Assembly (NCBI GenBank): GCA_900544295.1
Contig: UQUO01000015.1
Coordinates: forward strand, 1-44,686
Length of the DNA stretch: 44,686 nucleotides
From: an uncultured Eubacteriales bacterium
GTDB lineage: Bacteria > Bacillota > Clostridia > Oscillospirales > Oscillospiraceae
Direction of reading: 5' to 3'
The first letter of the stretch is position 1, and each line of letters opens with the position of its first letter. The position numbers were made by a program, and so were the translations under genes. Positions 9,559 through 16,329 of the stretch are shown one piece after another. The notes below the pieces were generated by a model. That model was not told the origin of the DNA and did not search any database. It was given only the letters and a program-made list of their open reading frames with translations.

Positions 9559-11298
9559 ATGCTGAAAACCAATCTGGAATGGATAAAGAAAAACGTACCC
9601 GGCGACCTCAAGATCTGGAAGGAAATGATTTCCGAAATCGACTGGAAGGATTTTGGGAAGAAGCAGGCGAACAAGCTGCGCATGGACAAGGAGCGCATCC
9701 AGAGCGAGGTCAGGGATTTTATCGCCCTCTCCCCGGCTGAGAAGTGGGACAGGTTCATAAACGGCGAGCGCCAGCTGGGCCGCCTGTATCAGAAGGGCGC
9801 CATAGCCTTCACGAGGCGCGAGTGGAAGGGCGTCGAGTCCACGGCCCGCGACTTCCAGAACTGGCTCATCCTCTGGGCCGACATGATAAAGATGGTCATG
9901 CGTGACCCCATGAGCATAGCCCTGGGCCTGTTTGAGTACCGCTGGTTCAGCTCCTACCTGGCCTCCGTCGCGTTCTTCGACCGCAACACCCTCGGCTACC
10001 GCGGCCGCGCGGTCACGATGAACCGCCTGCTGCTGGCCGACGTCTACCGCTACGTCGAGAACGTCATCTCCACGCTGCTGATGGCCGACCGTCGCATCGG
10101 CGGCAACGACAAGATAAACGACAAGCTGATGCTGTTCGACGAGATGACCATGGCCCAGATGATGGCCGGTTTCCCGGGCCTCATAGGCATCCCGTATCAG
10201 CTCATCCCGATGTTCCTGGTCTCCGAGCTCGACCAGCTCATCTGCATCCCGTATATCGACGCCGTCGAGAGCTACGGCCTGCCTTCGGACACCTGCCCGG
10301 TGCCGACGAGCGAATGTGGCTGCGCCATCCTGGACGCCCTGCCGCACTGCGGCCTCGGCTTCATCTCCACCTCCACCCCCTGCGACGGCTCCGACATGGC
10401 CACGAGCTACCAGGACCGCCGCTTCAAGCTGCCGACCTTCCCGCTCACGCTGCCGGTCCGCTACGACGACGAGGATACCGTCGAGTGCGGCGCGCAGGAT
10501 ATGCTGCACTGCATCAAGTGGGTCGAGGAGATCACCGGTGAGAAGTGGGATTGGGAGCACTACTTCACCGTCATCCGCCGCTTCAACGAGCAGACGAAGA
10601 TGGAGATGGAGAAGTGGGAAATGAACTCCACCCCGTATCCGCAGCTCATCGGTCCCTGCTACGAGCTCTTCCGCAAGTGGAACTACGAGATGGACGGCGG
10701 CCTGGAGCCGAGCGTCATGAAGACCTTCTACAAGGTCCGCAAGCTGATGTTCCAGTCCTACGAGGAGAAGTGCAACCCCTACCGCCACCCGATGAAGTAC
10801 CGCGCCGTTGTGTGGAGCTGCCCGGCCCACTACTACGCGAACTTCTCGAACTGGCTGGCCAACGCCTGGGGCATCGGCGTCCTCGTCGAGATGGAGAGCC
10901 TCAACTTCACCAAGGAGCTCAACACCACGGACAAGGACGAGGCCATCCGCGACCTCGCCAGGCTGTACGAGCGCATGGTCATGCGCAAGCACACCAACGG
11001 CGGCTACGTCCACGTGCTTGACGAGCTCTGGAAGGTCTGCGAGCAGTTCAACGCCAACTTCATCATCATGTACCAGCATGTCTGCTGCAAGACCATGGCG
11101 GGCCTGCAGGGCCTGTTCGACGAGCAGGCGCGTGAGCGCGGCCTGCACCTCATCTGGGTCGAGCACGACCTCATGGACCCGCGTACCGTCTCCCGCCGCG
11201 ACATGCGCGCCAAGGTCACGAACTACATGCGCGCCATCATTCAGGCGGAGCCCACGGACGAGAGCCTCATCGAGTTCGAGGACGACATCACCTGGTAA
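9559..11298 (+). CDS. Large 2-hydroxyacyl-CoA dehydratase-like subunit (HgdA/BcrB-related)
   Basis: A 579-residue partner of the preceding gene, longer than standard dehydratase alpha subunits (roughly 400-480). About 120 extra N-terminal residues, rich in Lys, Trp and Arg, precede the recognisable fold. Probable cluster ligands are C246 in SDTCPVPTSECGC, C275 in TSTPCDGS (compare the family TPCDGxK block) and the adjacent pair C509/C510 in YQHVCCKT. Further cysteines C253, C255, C264, C310 and C318 cluster in the middle, more than a single [4Fe-4S] site needs. AAGGAGGTCAAATAAG precedes the ATG. The combination suggests a complex FeS centre driven by the activase two genes downstream. Function unknown. 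Confidence 0.8.
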   Translation: MLKTNLEWIKKNVPGDLKIWKEMISEIDWKDFGKKQANKLRMDKERIQSEVRDFIALSPAEKWDRFINGERQLGRLYQKGAIAFTRREWKGVESTARDFQNWLILWADMIKMVMRDPMSIALGLFEYRWFSSYLASVAFFDRNTLGYRGRAVTMNRLLLADVYRYVENVISTLLMADRRIGGNDKINDKLMLFDEMTMAQMMAGFPGLIGIPYQLIPMFLVSELDQLICIPYIDAVESYGLPSDTCPVPTSECGCAILDALPHCGLGFISTSTPCDGSDMATSYQDRRFKLPTFPLTLPVRYDDEDTVECGAQDMLHCIKWVEEITGEKWDWEHYFTVIRRFNEQTKMEMEKWEMNSTPYPQLIGPCYELFRKWNYEMDGGLEPSVMKTFYKVRKLMFQSYEEKCNPYRHPMKYRAVVWSCPAHYYANFSNWLANAWGIGVLVEMESLNFTKELNTTDKDEAIRDLARLYERMVMRKHTNGGYVHVLDELWKVCEQFNANFIIMYQHVCCKTMAGLQGLFDEQARERGLHLIWVEHDLMDPRTVSRRDMRAKVTNYMRAIIQAEPTDESLIEFEDDITW

Positions 11299-11344
11299 GT
11301 CTTTTGTAATAAAATAAAAAGATTATTAGGAGGAAGATTATATA

Positions 11345-12145
11345 ATGAAGTACTACGGAGGATGCGACGTCGGCTCCACTTATACGAAGGCGGTAATACT
11401 TGACGAGACCGGCAAGATGGTAGCGGATACGACGATAAGGAGCAAGATAAACTCCGAGCAGAGCGCGATAATGGCGATGAACGAGGTCATAGCGAAGGTA
11501 CCGGAGCTGAACACGTCGAAGGACCTGGCGTACCTCATCGGCACGGGCTACGGCCGGAACAAGGTGCCGTTTGCGGACGAGAACATCTCGGAGATAAGCT
11601 GCCACGCGATGGGCGTCCACGTGACGGACCCGAACGTGCGCGCGATAATCGACATCGGCGGCCAGGACGTGAAGGGCATCAGCATCGACACGGACGGCAC
11701 GGTGAAGAACTTCGCTATGAACGACAAGTGCTCGGCGGGCACGGGCCGCTTCTTCGAGGCGATGGCGAACGCGTTCGAGCTGAGCCTGCCTGACTTCTCG
11801 AACCTGAGCCTGACGGCGAAGAACGTCATCCCCATCACGGCACAGTGCACGGTTTTCGCCGAGAGCGAGGTCATCACTCTGGTGGGCGAGGGCAAGCCGA
11901 TGGACGAGATCGCGGCGGGCATCGAGATGGCGGTCGCGAAGAGGTGCTTCGTCATGGCGAAGAAGGCGGGCGCGACTGACAGCATCACGCTGACTGGCGG
12001 CTGCGCGAAGAACGAGGGCCTGAAGGTGGCGATAGAGCACGTGCTGAAGCTGAAGGTCATCAACCTGAAGACCGACCCGCAGCTGATGGGCGCTCTGGGC
12101 GCGGCGGAGTACGCCCGCCAGAAAGGCATAGCCAAGGGCGCGTGA
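11345..12145 (+). CDS. ATP-dependent activase of 2-hydroxyacyl-CoA dehydratase type (HgdC/BadF family)
   Basis: An ASKHA-fold ATPase that couples ATP hydrolysis to transfer of a low-potential electron from a bridging [4Fe-4S] cluster to its partner enzyme. The 266-residue product has the phosphate-1 loop GGCDVGSTYTKAVI at residues 5-18, IIDIGGQDVKGI, and both cluster cysteines: C129 in NDKCSAGTGRFFE and C168 in TAQCTVFAESEV. These match the homodimer-bridging pair of HgdC. LTGGCAKN closes the ATP site. AGGAGGAAGATTATATA precedes the ATG. It presumably energises the two dehydratase-like subunits just upstream; the partner is inferred from position. Confidence 0.93.
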   Translation: MKYYGGCDVGSTYTKAVILDETGKMVADTTIRSKINSEQSAIMAMNEVIAKVPELNTSKDLAYLIGTGYGRNKVPFADENISEISCHAMGVHVTDPNVRAIIDIGGQDVKGISIDTDGTVKNFAMNDKCSAGTGRFFEAMANAFELSLPDFSNLSLTAKNVIPITAQCTVFAESEVITLVGEGKPMDEIAAGIEMAVAKRCFVMAKKAGATDSITLTGGCAKNEGLKVAIEHVLKLKVINLKTDPQLMGALGAAEYARQKGIAKGA

Positions 12146-12184
12146 GACCCGGCCCGAGCCTAAACGAAAGGAATGGTCTGATAA

Positions 12185-12361
12185 ATGAAGAAAGGCTGCA
12201 TAATAGGCAGGATGTTCAAATTCCTGTTCAAGGCCCTCTCAGTGACGTTTGTGGTGCTGTTCACGGTCTACATGCTGAACCTCGACATGAAGCTCGTCGG
12301 CTGGCTGTATACGGTGCTGAACAAGTTCCATGACCGCAAGCCGAGAGACATAGCGTTCTAA
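12185..12361 (+). CDS. Small membrane-associated protein in the CooC/dehydratase-like operon
   Basis: A 58-residue product of unrecognised family. A basic N-terminus with one cysteine (MKKGC) leads to a hydrophobic stretch, about residues 11-31 (FKFLFKALSVTFVVLFTVYM), then a short amphipathic segment (LVGWLYTVLNKF) and a basic tail. GAAAGGA lies some 13 bases before the ATG. It sits between the activase and the acetyl-CoA-synthase-like gene with only four bases before the latter, so it belongs to the operon. It could anchor the complex to the membrane. Hypothetical; supported by the start, codon pattern and tight packing. Confidence 0.6.
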   Translation: MKKGCIIGRMFKFLFKALSVTFVVLFTVYMLNLDMKLVGWLYTVLNKFHDRKPRDIAF

Positions 12362-12365
12362 TAGG

Positions 12366-13097
12366 ATGGAGCTATATAACAGCACGATACGGGAGCTGAC
12401 GGAGAAGCTCGGCGGCCTGCGTCCCCAGGTGTGGGGCTATGAGCCGTCGCGCGCCTGGAAGGACCTCGGGCAGAACGAGCTGGTGCTGACGCGTGACGCG
12501 GCCTATGAGCTGGGCGGCGGCAGCAACCCGGCCTCGAACTGCACCTGCGTCACGACGGACGCGAGCCTTGTCCCTGAGGACAGGATAACGCTTGTCGGTC
12601 CCGACCTCGGCTCCATCCGGGCGGACACCCCCTTTGCGCGGATAGTGCTGCTGCATGTCAACAACATCAGCGGCGACGACCAGGAGGCTTTCCGCACGAT
12701 AAGGGACATGGAGTTCGTGAAATACCACGTCTACCCTGAAGGCTATATGATGCGCGTGTCCCCGGAGAATCAGAGAGAACAGGTGCGCGTGTCGAAACAG
12801 GCCGTGAAGCGCGGGATAAGCTTCCGCGCCATCGGCAACAGCTTCATAAAGAAGTATAAGGAAAACAAGCTCATAGACCATGTCTGCGTCATATTCGTCA
12901 CAGGCGACCGCGAGCTGTGCAAGGAGCTTGCGGACACGGCGAAGAAGGTGGATAAGATCACGCTGACGCTGAACCACATCATGGACGGCCTGGCCACTGA
13001 CTGCTCGGTCTGCTCGTTCAAACAGGTGTGCGACGAGGTCGAGGGCATGAAGGAGCTGCACTTCAAAAAGGGCGAAGCGCCCATGAAGCTGGACTAA
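12366..13097 (+). CDS. Stand-alone protein resembling the N-terminal/middle domain of acetyl-CoA synthase (CdhC/AcsB)
   Basis: The order of motifs over residues 46-165 follows the acetyl-CoA synthase beta/alpha subunit: AYELGG, RITLVGPDLGSI, PFARIVLLHVN, an RDMEF...YHVYPEGYMMR block corresponding to the INY-QGxMH region, and QVRVSKQAVKRGISFRAIG corresponding to WMRVSK. The domain that holds the nickel A-cluster (CxxC...C...C and CGCFE) is absent. Instead the protein ends with a compact C213-x2-C216-x5-C222 motif (DCSVCSFKQVCDEVEGM), able to hold an FeS or other metal site. It is 243 residues against about 470 for CdhC. There is almost no room for a ribosome site after the preceding stop, so coupling is likely. 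Terminator follows. Function unknown. Confidence 0.72.
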   Translation: MELYNSTIRELTEKLGGLRPQVWGYEPSRAWKDLGQNELVLTRDAAYELGGGSNPASNCTCVTTDASLVPEDRITLVGPDLGSIRADTPFARIVLLHVNNISGDDQEAFRTIRDMEFVKYHVYPEGYMMRVSPENQREQVRVSKQAVKRGISFRAIGNSFIKKYKENKLIDHVCVIFVTGDRELCKELADTAKKVDKITLTLNHIMDGLATDCSVCSFKQVCDEVEGMKELHFKKGEAPMKLD

Positions 13098-13115
13098 AAG
13101 GCATAAAAAAGGCTG

Positions 13116-13143
13116 AACCGCCCCGGGAAACCGGGGCGGTTTT
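13116..13143 (+). terminator. Terminator of the CooC/dehydratase-like operon
   Basis: AACCGCCCCGG, loop GAAA, CCGGGGCGGTT then TT; an 11-bp stem 19 bases after the last stop codon. Confidence 0.88.
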
Positions 13144-13164
13144 GCGCGAACTTCAAAAATTAGC

Positions 13165-13193
13165 TTGCACTATTCGAGTGCAGATGGTAATAT
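13165..13193 (+). promoter_or_regulatory. Possible promoter before the SLH remnant
   Basis: TTGCAC, a 17-base spacer and TAATAT. The spacing is right, but only a remnant coding sequence follows, so it may be vestigial. Confidence 0.4.
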
Positions 13194-13204
13194 AAAGAAG
13201 TAAA

Positions 13205-13381
13205 TTGAGCAAGGACGTCGATGCCACCAGCATCAGCGAGTACGCGATGTCCGCCTTCCAGTGGGCCTGCGGGTCTGGCCTCACCGAGGGCGACGAGAAC
13301 GGCGCTCTCACTCCGCTCGCCACCGCCACCCGCGCGCAGGCTGCGGCCATGATCATGCGCTTCTGCGAGAGCGTGAAATAA
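13205..13381 (+). pseudogene. C-terminal S-layer-homology (SLH) domain remnant
   Basis: The frame reads AMSAFQWACGSGLTEGDENGAL (about) followed by the SLH signature TRAQAAAMIMRF and ends CESVK-stop. This is the last part of one SLH repeat, the domain that binds pyruvylated secondary wall polymer. Nothing secreted, no signal peptide and no complete SLH triplet stands upstream; the frame starts at a TTG without a ribosome site, 60 bases after another operon's terminator. It is therefore best read as the surviving 3-prime end of a lost cell-surface protein gene, with its original terminator still in place. A similar remnant is at 38081-38212. Confidence 0.7.
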
Positions 13382-13398
13382 GCCGAATATAAAAACAG

Positions 13399-13430
13399 CA
13401 CCGGGGAGGCATCCGCCTCCCCGGTGTCTT
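13399..13430. terminator. Terminator after the SLH remnant, shared with the converging hydrolase gene
   Basis: CACCGGGGAGGC, loop ATCC, GCCTCCCCGGTG form a perfect 12-bp stem followed by TCTTGCTT; an A-run on the other side can serve the minus strand. Confidence 0.85.
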
Positions 13431-13432
13431 GC

Positions 13433-14359
13433 TTATATCAGCCCCGCCGCAAAGGGGAACCCAGCCAGCCGCAGGGCCAGCCGCGCCGCGTCCAGCAGCA
13501 CCGAGACGGGCTGCAAGTCCGGCCCGTCGGCCAGCGTCTCCGGCGGCACGGGCTCCACGCGCTCGCGCCCCTGCTCGTAGGCGGCAAAGGCGTCGCAGAG
13601 CTTGCCCATGAGCTCGTCCGCCCTGCCCACGCCCCGCGTCAGCACGGTTATGAGAAACGGCTCCTCCGTGTACACGATGCCCGCGATGCAGATGTTGAGT
13701 ACGCCGTCGTAGTGCTCGTAGCCGTATTTCTGCGCGACCTCGAGCCCGCAGTCCCCGCTCTCGAGGTATTGCCCGGGCTGGGCATCTTTCAGGTAGCTTA
13801 TCGCCTCGCCGAAGGTGTCCGGGTCGTCGTAGAGCGTTTGCAGCATGCCGACCATCATCCGAGCGGAAAAGCCGCCGCAGGCGTAGTACTCCATGTCCCG
13901 CAGGCTGTCGTCCAGGCCCGTGTAGCCGAAGGCGATGTCCTTGAACTCGCGGTAGCTGCCTATCCAGTCCAGCATCGCCTGCGAGAGCTCGTTGTTGGAG
14001 AACTCGAGGCTCTGCTCGTGGAAGAACCCGAGCGGGATGCCGTAGACGGCCCCGTCCGGCTCCAGCTCGCCCGCGGCCTCCAGCTCGTAGAAATACATGT
14101 TGAGCGGCAGCTTGTAGAGGCTGGCCGTCTCAAAGAGCTTGTCGGCGTTGTACCAGTATTCCGTTCCGTCCGAAAGCGCGCGGAAGCCTAGGGCGAAGTT
14201 CCGCTCGCTCAGGTCATACTTCTCGAAGAGCGCGCCCACCTCCGCGTCCAGCGCGTCCGCAGCCCCGTCCGCGAGCGCGGGGGAACAAAGCAGCAGCGCG
14301 GCCAAAAGAAGGGACGCGAGCAGCCTCAGCCGCCCGCGTCCCGGCCTTTTACGGCTCAT
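13433..14359 (-). CDS. Secreted serine hydrolase, class A beta-lactamase-like
   Basis: A 308-residue exported protein. A signal peptide covers residues 1-30 (basic MSRKRPGRGR, hydrophobic core, cleavage near ALA). The penicillin-recognising fold is indicated by S80-L-Y-K83 (SxxK, nucleophile and base) in ETASLYKLPL and by SNN at 121-123 in the place of SDN. The third KTG-like motif is weak (QKYGYEHYDG), and the class A glutamate is not obvious, so beta-lactam hydrolysis is doubtful; these proteins are often wall-related hydrolases of unknown substrate. The start overlaps the upstream dehydrogenase stop by four bases (ATGA), so the two are cotranscribed, although no functional link is evident. 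Confidence 0.8.
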   Translation of the reverse strand: MSRKRPGRGRLRLLASLLLAALLLCSPALADGAADALDAEVGALFEKYDLSERNFALGFRALSDGTEYWYNADKLFETASLYKLPLNMYFYELEAAGELEPDGAVYGIPLGFFHEQSLEFSNNELSQAMLDWIGSYREFKDIAFGYTGLDDSLRDMEYYACGGFSARMMVGMLQTLYDDPDTFGEAISYLKDAQPGQYLESGDCGLEVAQKYGYEHYDGVLNICIAGIVYTEEPFLITVLTRGVGRADELMGKLCDAFAAYEQGRERVEPVPPETLADGPDLQPVSVLLDAARLALRLAGFPFAAGLI

Positions 14360-15378
14360 TTTTCTATGTAGACCTTTTCCCGGGTGATCTCGGCGAGCGT
14401 GTGAGCGCCGCACATGGTCATGGTGTCCACGAGCTCGGCCTTCAGCTTGGCGAAGAGCAGCTTGGCGCCCTCGGCCTCGCCGCCGTAGACCGCCGGGACA
14501 AAGGGACGGCCGATGAGCACCGCGTCCGCGCCAAGGGCGAGGGCTTTGAACACGTCCACGCCGGTGCGGATGCCGCCGTCCACGAAGATGACGCACTTGC
14601 CGCCGACGGCCGCGGCGATGTCCGGCAGGACGTCCGCAGTTGCGCGGGTCTGGCCGAGCACGCGCCCGCCGTGGTTCGAGACGACGATGCCCGCAGCCCC
14701 GGCCTCGACGGCCTTCTCAGCGCCTGCGACGGTCATGATACCCTTGATGATGAAGGGCATCTTGGCATAATCGATGACGGCTTTGAGGTCGGCCACGGGC
14801 TTGGAGCCGGCGTTCGGGTTCATGGCCTTGAGGAAGGGCAGGCCCGCGCCGTCGATGTCCATCGCGGCGGCGAAGATTCCCAGCTCGTTGAGCACGTCGA
14901 GCTTCTCAAACACGGCCTCGTTGTTCCAGGGCTTGATGGTGGGGATGCCGACGCCGCCGACCTTGGCCATGGCCGCGGCGGAGCGCTTCATGATCTCGGG
15001 GTCCACGCCGTCGCCGGTGAAGGAGGCGGAGCCGCACTCCACGGCGGTGGGGATGAGGATGTCGTTGTAGGCAAAGTCGTCGTAGGCGTCGCTGTAGTGC
15101 ATGGGCAGGGCGCCGATGGGGGCGGTGAAGACGGGAAGGGCGAACTCGCGGCCGAAGAGCTTGAAGCTCGTGTCCGGGGCGGCGTTGGAGCAGATGGTGT
15201 CCATGTTCACGAAGACCTTCTGCCAGGCGTCATAGTTGCGGGCGGCGCCGTTGCCGGGACCCTTGGAGCCGGGGCCGGGCATGGAATTGCCGCAGGCCTT
15301 GCCGTTGCAGACGGGACATGCCTTGCAGTAAGGGCCGATGTTTCCGCGCGCCTTTTCGAGAACTTCCTTGTAATCCAT
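14356..15378 (-). CDS. FMN-dependent alpha-hydroxy-acid dehydrogenase (lactate oxidase/LldD family) with N-terminal Cys motif
   Basis: A 340-residue TIM-barrel flavoprotein that oxidises an alpha-hydroxy acid such as lactate. The FMN/substrate block SNHGGRVLGQTRATADVLPDI contains the catalytic histidine of the SNHGxRQ signature, and VDGGIRTGVDVFKALALGADAVLIGRP binds the FMN phosphate. Unusually, residues 18-29 have C18-x2-C21-x2-C24-x4-C29 followed by a Gly/Pro-rich segment. This N-terminal element replaces the usual start of the family and could hold an FeS cluster for electron transfer to something other than oxygen; that is inference. GGAGGAAATGTC precedes the ATG. A promoter is seen at 15420-15448. 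Confidence 0.88.
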   Translation of the reverse strand: MDYKEVLEKARGNIGPYCKACPVCNGKACGNSMPGPGSKGPGNGAARNYDAWQKVFVNMDTICSNAAPDTSFKLFGREFALPVFTAPIGALPMHYSDAYDDFAYNDILIPTAVECGSASFTGDGVDPEIMKRSAAAMAKVGGVGIPTIKPWNNEAVFEKLDVLNELGIFAAAMDIDGAGLPFLKAMNPNAGSKPVADLKAVIDYAKMPFIIKGIMTVAGAEKAVEAGAAGIVVSNHGGRVLGQTRATADVLPDIAAAVGGKCVIFVDGGIRTGVDVFKALALGADAVLIGRPFVPAVYGGEAEGAKLLFAKLKAELVDTMTMCGAHTLAEITREKVYIEK

Positions 15379-15419
15379 GACATTTCCTCCAATTATATAT
15401 AATTGTGCCATTTGTGAAC

Positions 15420-15448
15420 ATTAAAAACCCGAAAGCTGTTTTTGTCAA
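15420..15448 (-). promoter_or_regulatory. Promoter of the hydroxy-acid dehydrogenase operon
   Basis: On the minus strand TTGACA (15448-15443), 17 bases, TTTAAT (15425-15420). The -35 box overlaps the stop codon of the upstream radical SAM gene. A second TATAAT-like run lies nearer the gene. Confidence 0.6.
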
Positions 15449-16329
15449 TCCAAACCCGTGCCGTCGAAGGCGGGGATCATGTCCTCGCCGGAGGCGTCGG
15501 GCTCCTGCCAGTAGCCGTCCTCAATGCCGCGCGCGAGCAGGTAGTCGTACATTTCCTGCGCCTCGGCCGCGGTAACGGGGCGGCCAAGCTCAGGAAAGCG
15601 CTCCGCCACGCCTGGCATGGGCGTGTACTGCGCCATGAGCGAAAAGAGCACGCCGCCCATGGGGAAGTGCTCGGCCATCCAGTCGATGACCCCGCGCGTG
15701 TTCTGGAGCTGCCCGGGCAGGATGAGATGCCGTATGAGCACGCCGGAGCGGAGGACGTCATCCTCGTCCATCCGGTACACTCCCACCTGACGGAACATCT
15801 CCAGGATAGCCGCCGAGGCGACCTCCGGGTAGTCCGGCGCGTCCGAGTAGCGCGCGGCGGGGGAGGGGAGGGAGTATTTGAAGTCAGGCATGTAGATCTG
15901 CACGAGGCCTTCGAGCATTTTGAGCGTCTCGACGCTCTCGTAGCCGGAGCTGTTCCAGACCACAGGCACGCCCAGCTGGAGGCCGGAGAGCGCCTCGGCA
16001 ATGGGGCGGACGAAGTGCGAGGCGGTGACGAGGCTTATGTTATGTACGCCCGTGTCGCGCAGCCGGAGCATTACCTCCCGCAGCTTCGGCACGGTGAGCT
16101 CCACCCCGCCGCCCCGGGCGATCTCGCGGTTCTGGCAGTAGACGCAGCCGAGGGAGCAGCCGGTGAAGAAGATGGTGCCGCTGCCGCGCGTGCCGCTTAT
16201 GCAGGGCTCCTCGCCGTAGTGCGCCGCCGCCCTCGCGGCGCGGGGGAGATATGGCGAGCGGCAGCGGCCCAGGGCGCCGTTTTCACGCTCGGCGCCGCAG
16301 GCCCTCGGGCAGTCTGTGCAGCCGCTCAA
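15445..16329 (-). CDS. Radical SAM protein, PflA-like (PflX/COG1313 type)
   Basis: A 294-residue radical S-adenosylmethionine enzyme related to pyruvate formate-lyase-activating enzymes. The cluster motif is GCSLGCVYCQN (CxxxCxxC), preceded by a second cysteine set, CTDCPRACGAERENGALGRC, at residues 4-23 that is typical of this uncharacterised COG1313 group. NISLVTASHF and LVQIYMPDFKYS are later family blocks. The start is TTG at 16329 and overlaps the glycosyltransferase stop (TTGA); GGGAGG lies ten bases upstream. No glycyl radical enzyme gene is nearby, so its target is unknown. Confidence 0.87.
   Translation of the reverse strand: MSGCTDCPRACGAERENGALGRCRSPYLPRAARAAAHYGEEPCISGTRGSGTIFFTGCSLGCVYCQNREIARGGGVELTVPKLREVMLRLRDTGVHNISLVTASHFVRPIAEALSGLQLGVPVVWNSSGYESVETLKMLEGLVQIYMPDFKYSLPSPAARYSDAPDYPEVASAAILEMFRQVGVYRMDEDDVLRSGVLIRHLILPGQLQNTRGVIDWMAEHFPMGGVLFSLMAQYTPMPGVAERFPELGRPVTAAEAQEMYDYLLARGIEDGYWQEPDASGEDMIPAFDGTGLD

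Noticed and set aside
9550..11166. Long minus-strand frame opposite the large dehydratase-like subunit
   Set aside because: Composition is that of an antisense frame, no ribosome site, and the plus strand encodes conserved cysteine motifs.
8361..12145. Classical glutamate or lactate fermentation dehydratase operon
   Set aside because: No CoA-transferase, 2-hydroxyacid dehydrogenase or acyl-CoA dehydrogenase is linked, whereas nickel-maturation-type genes are; the subunit sizes also differ. A known dehydratase remains possible but is not supported.
8361..12145. Double-cubane cluster protein identity for the dehydratase-like pair
   Set aside because: Described double-cubane proteins are made from one gene plus a reductase; here two different subunits are present. 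Kept as a relative, not as the call.
13433..14359. True beta-lactamase resistance gene
   Set aside because: SxxK is present, but the KTG motif is degenerate and the deacylating glutamate is not evident.
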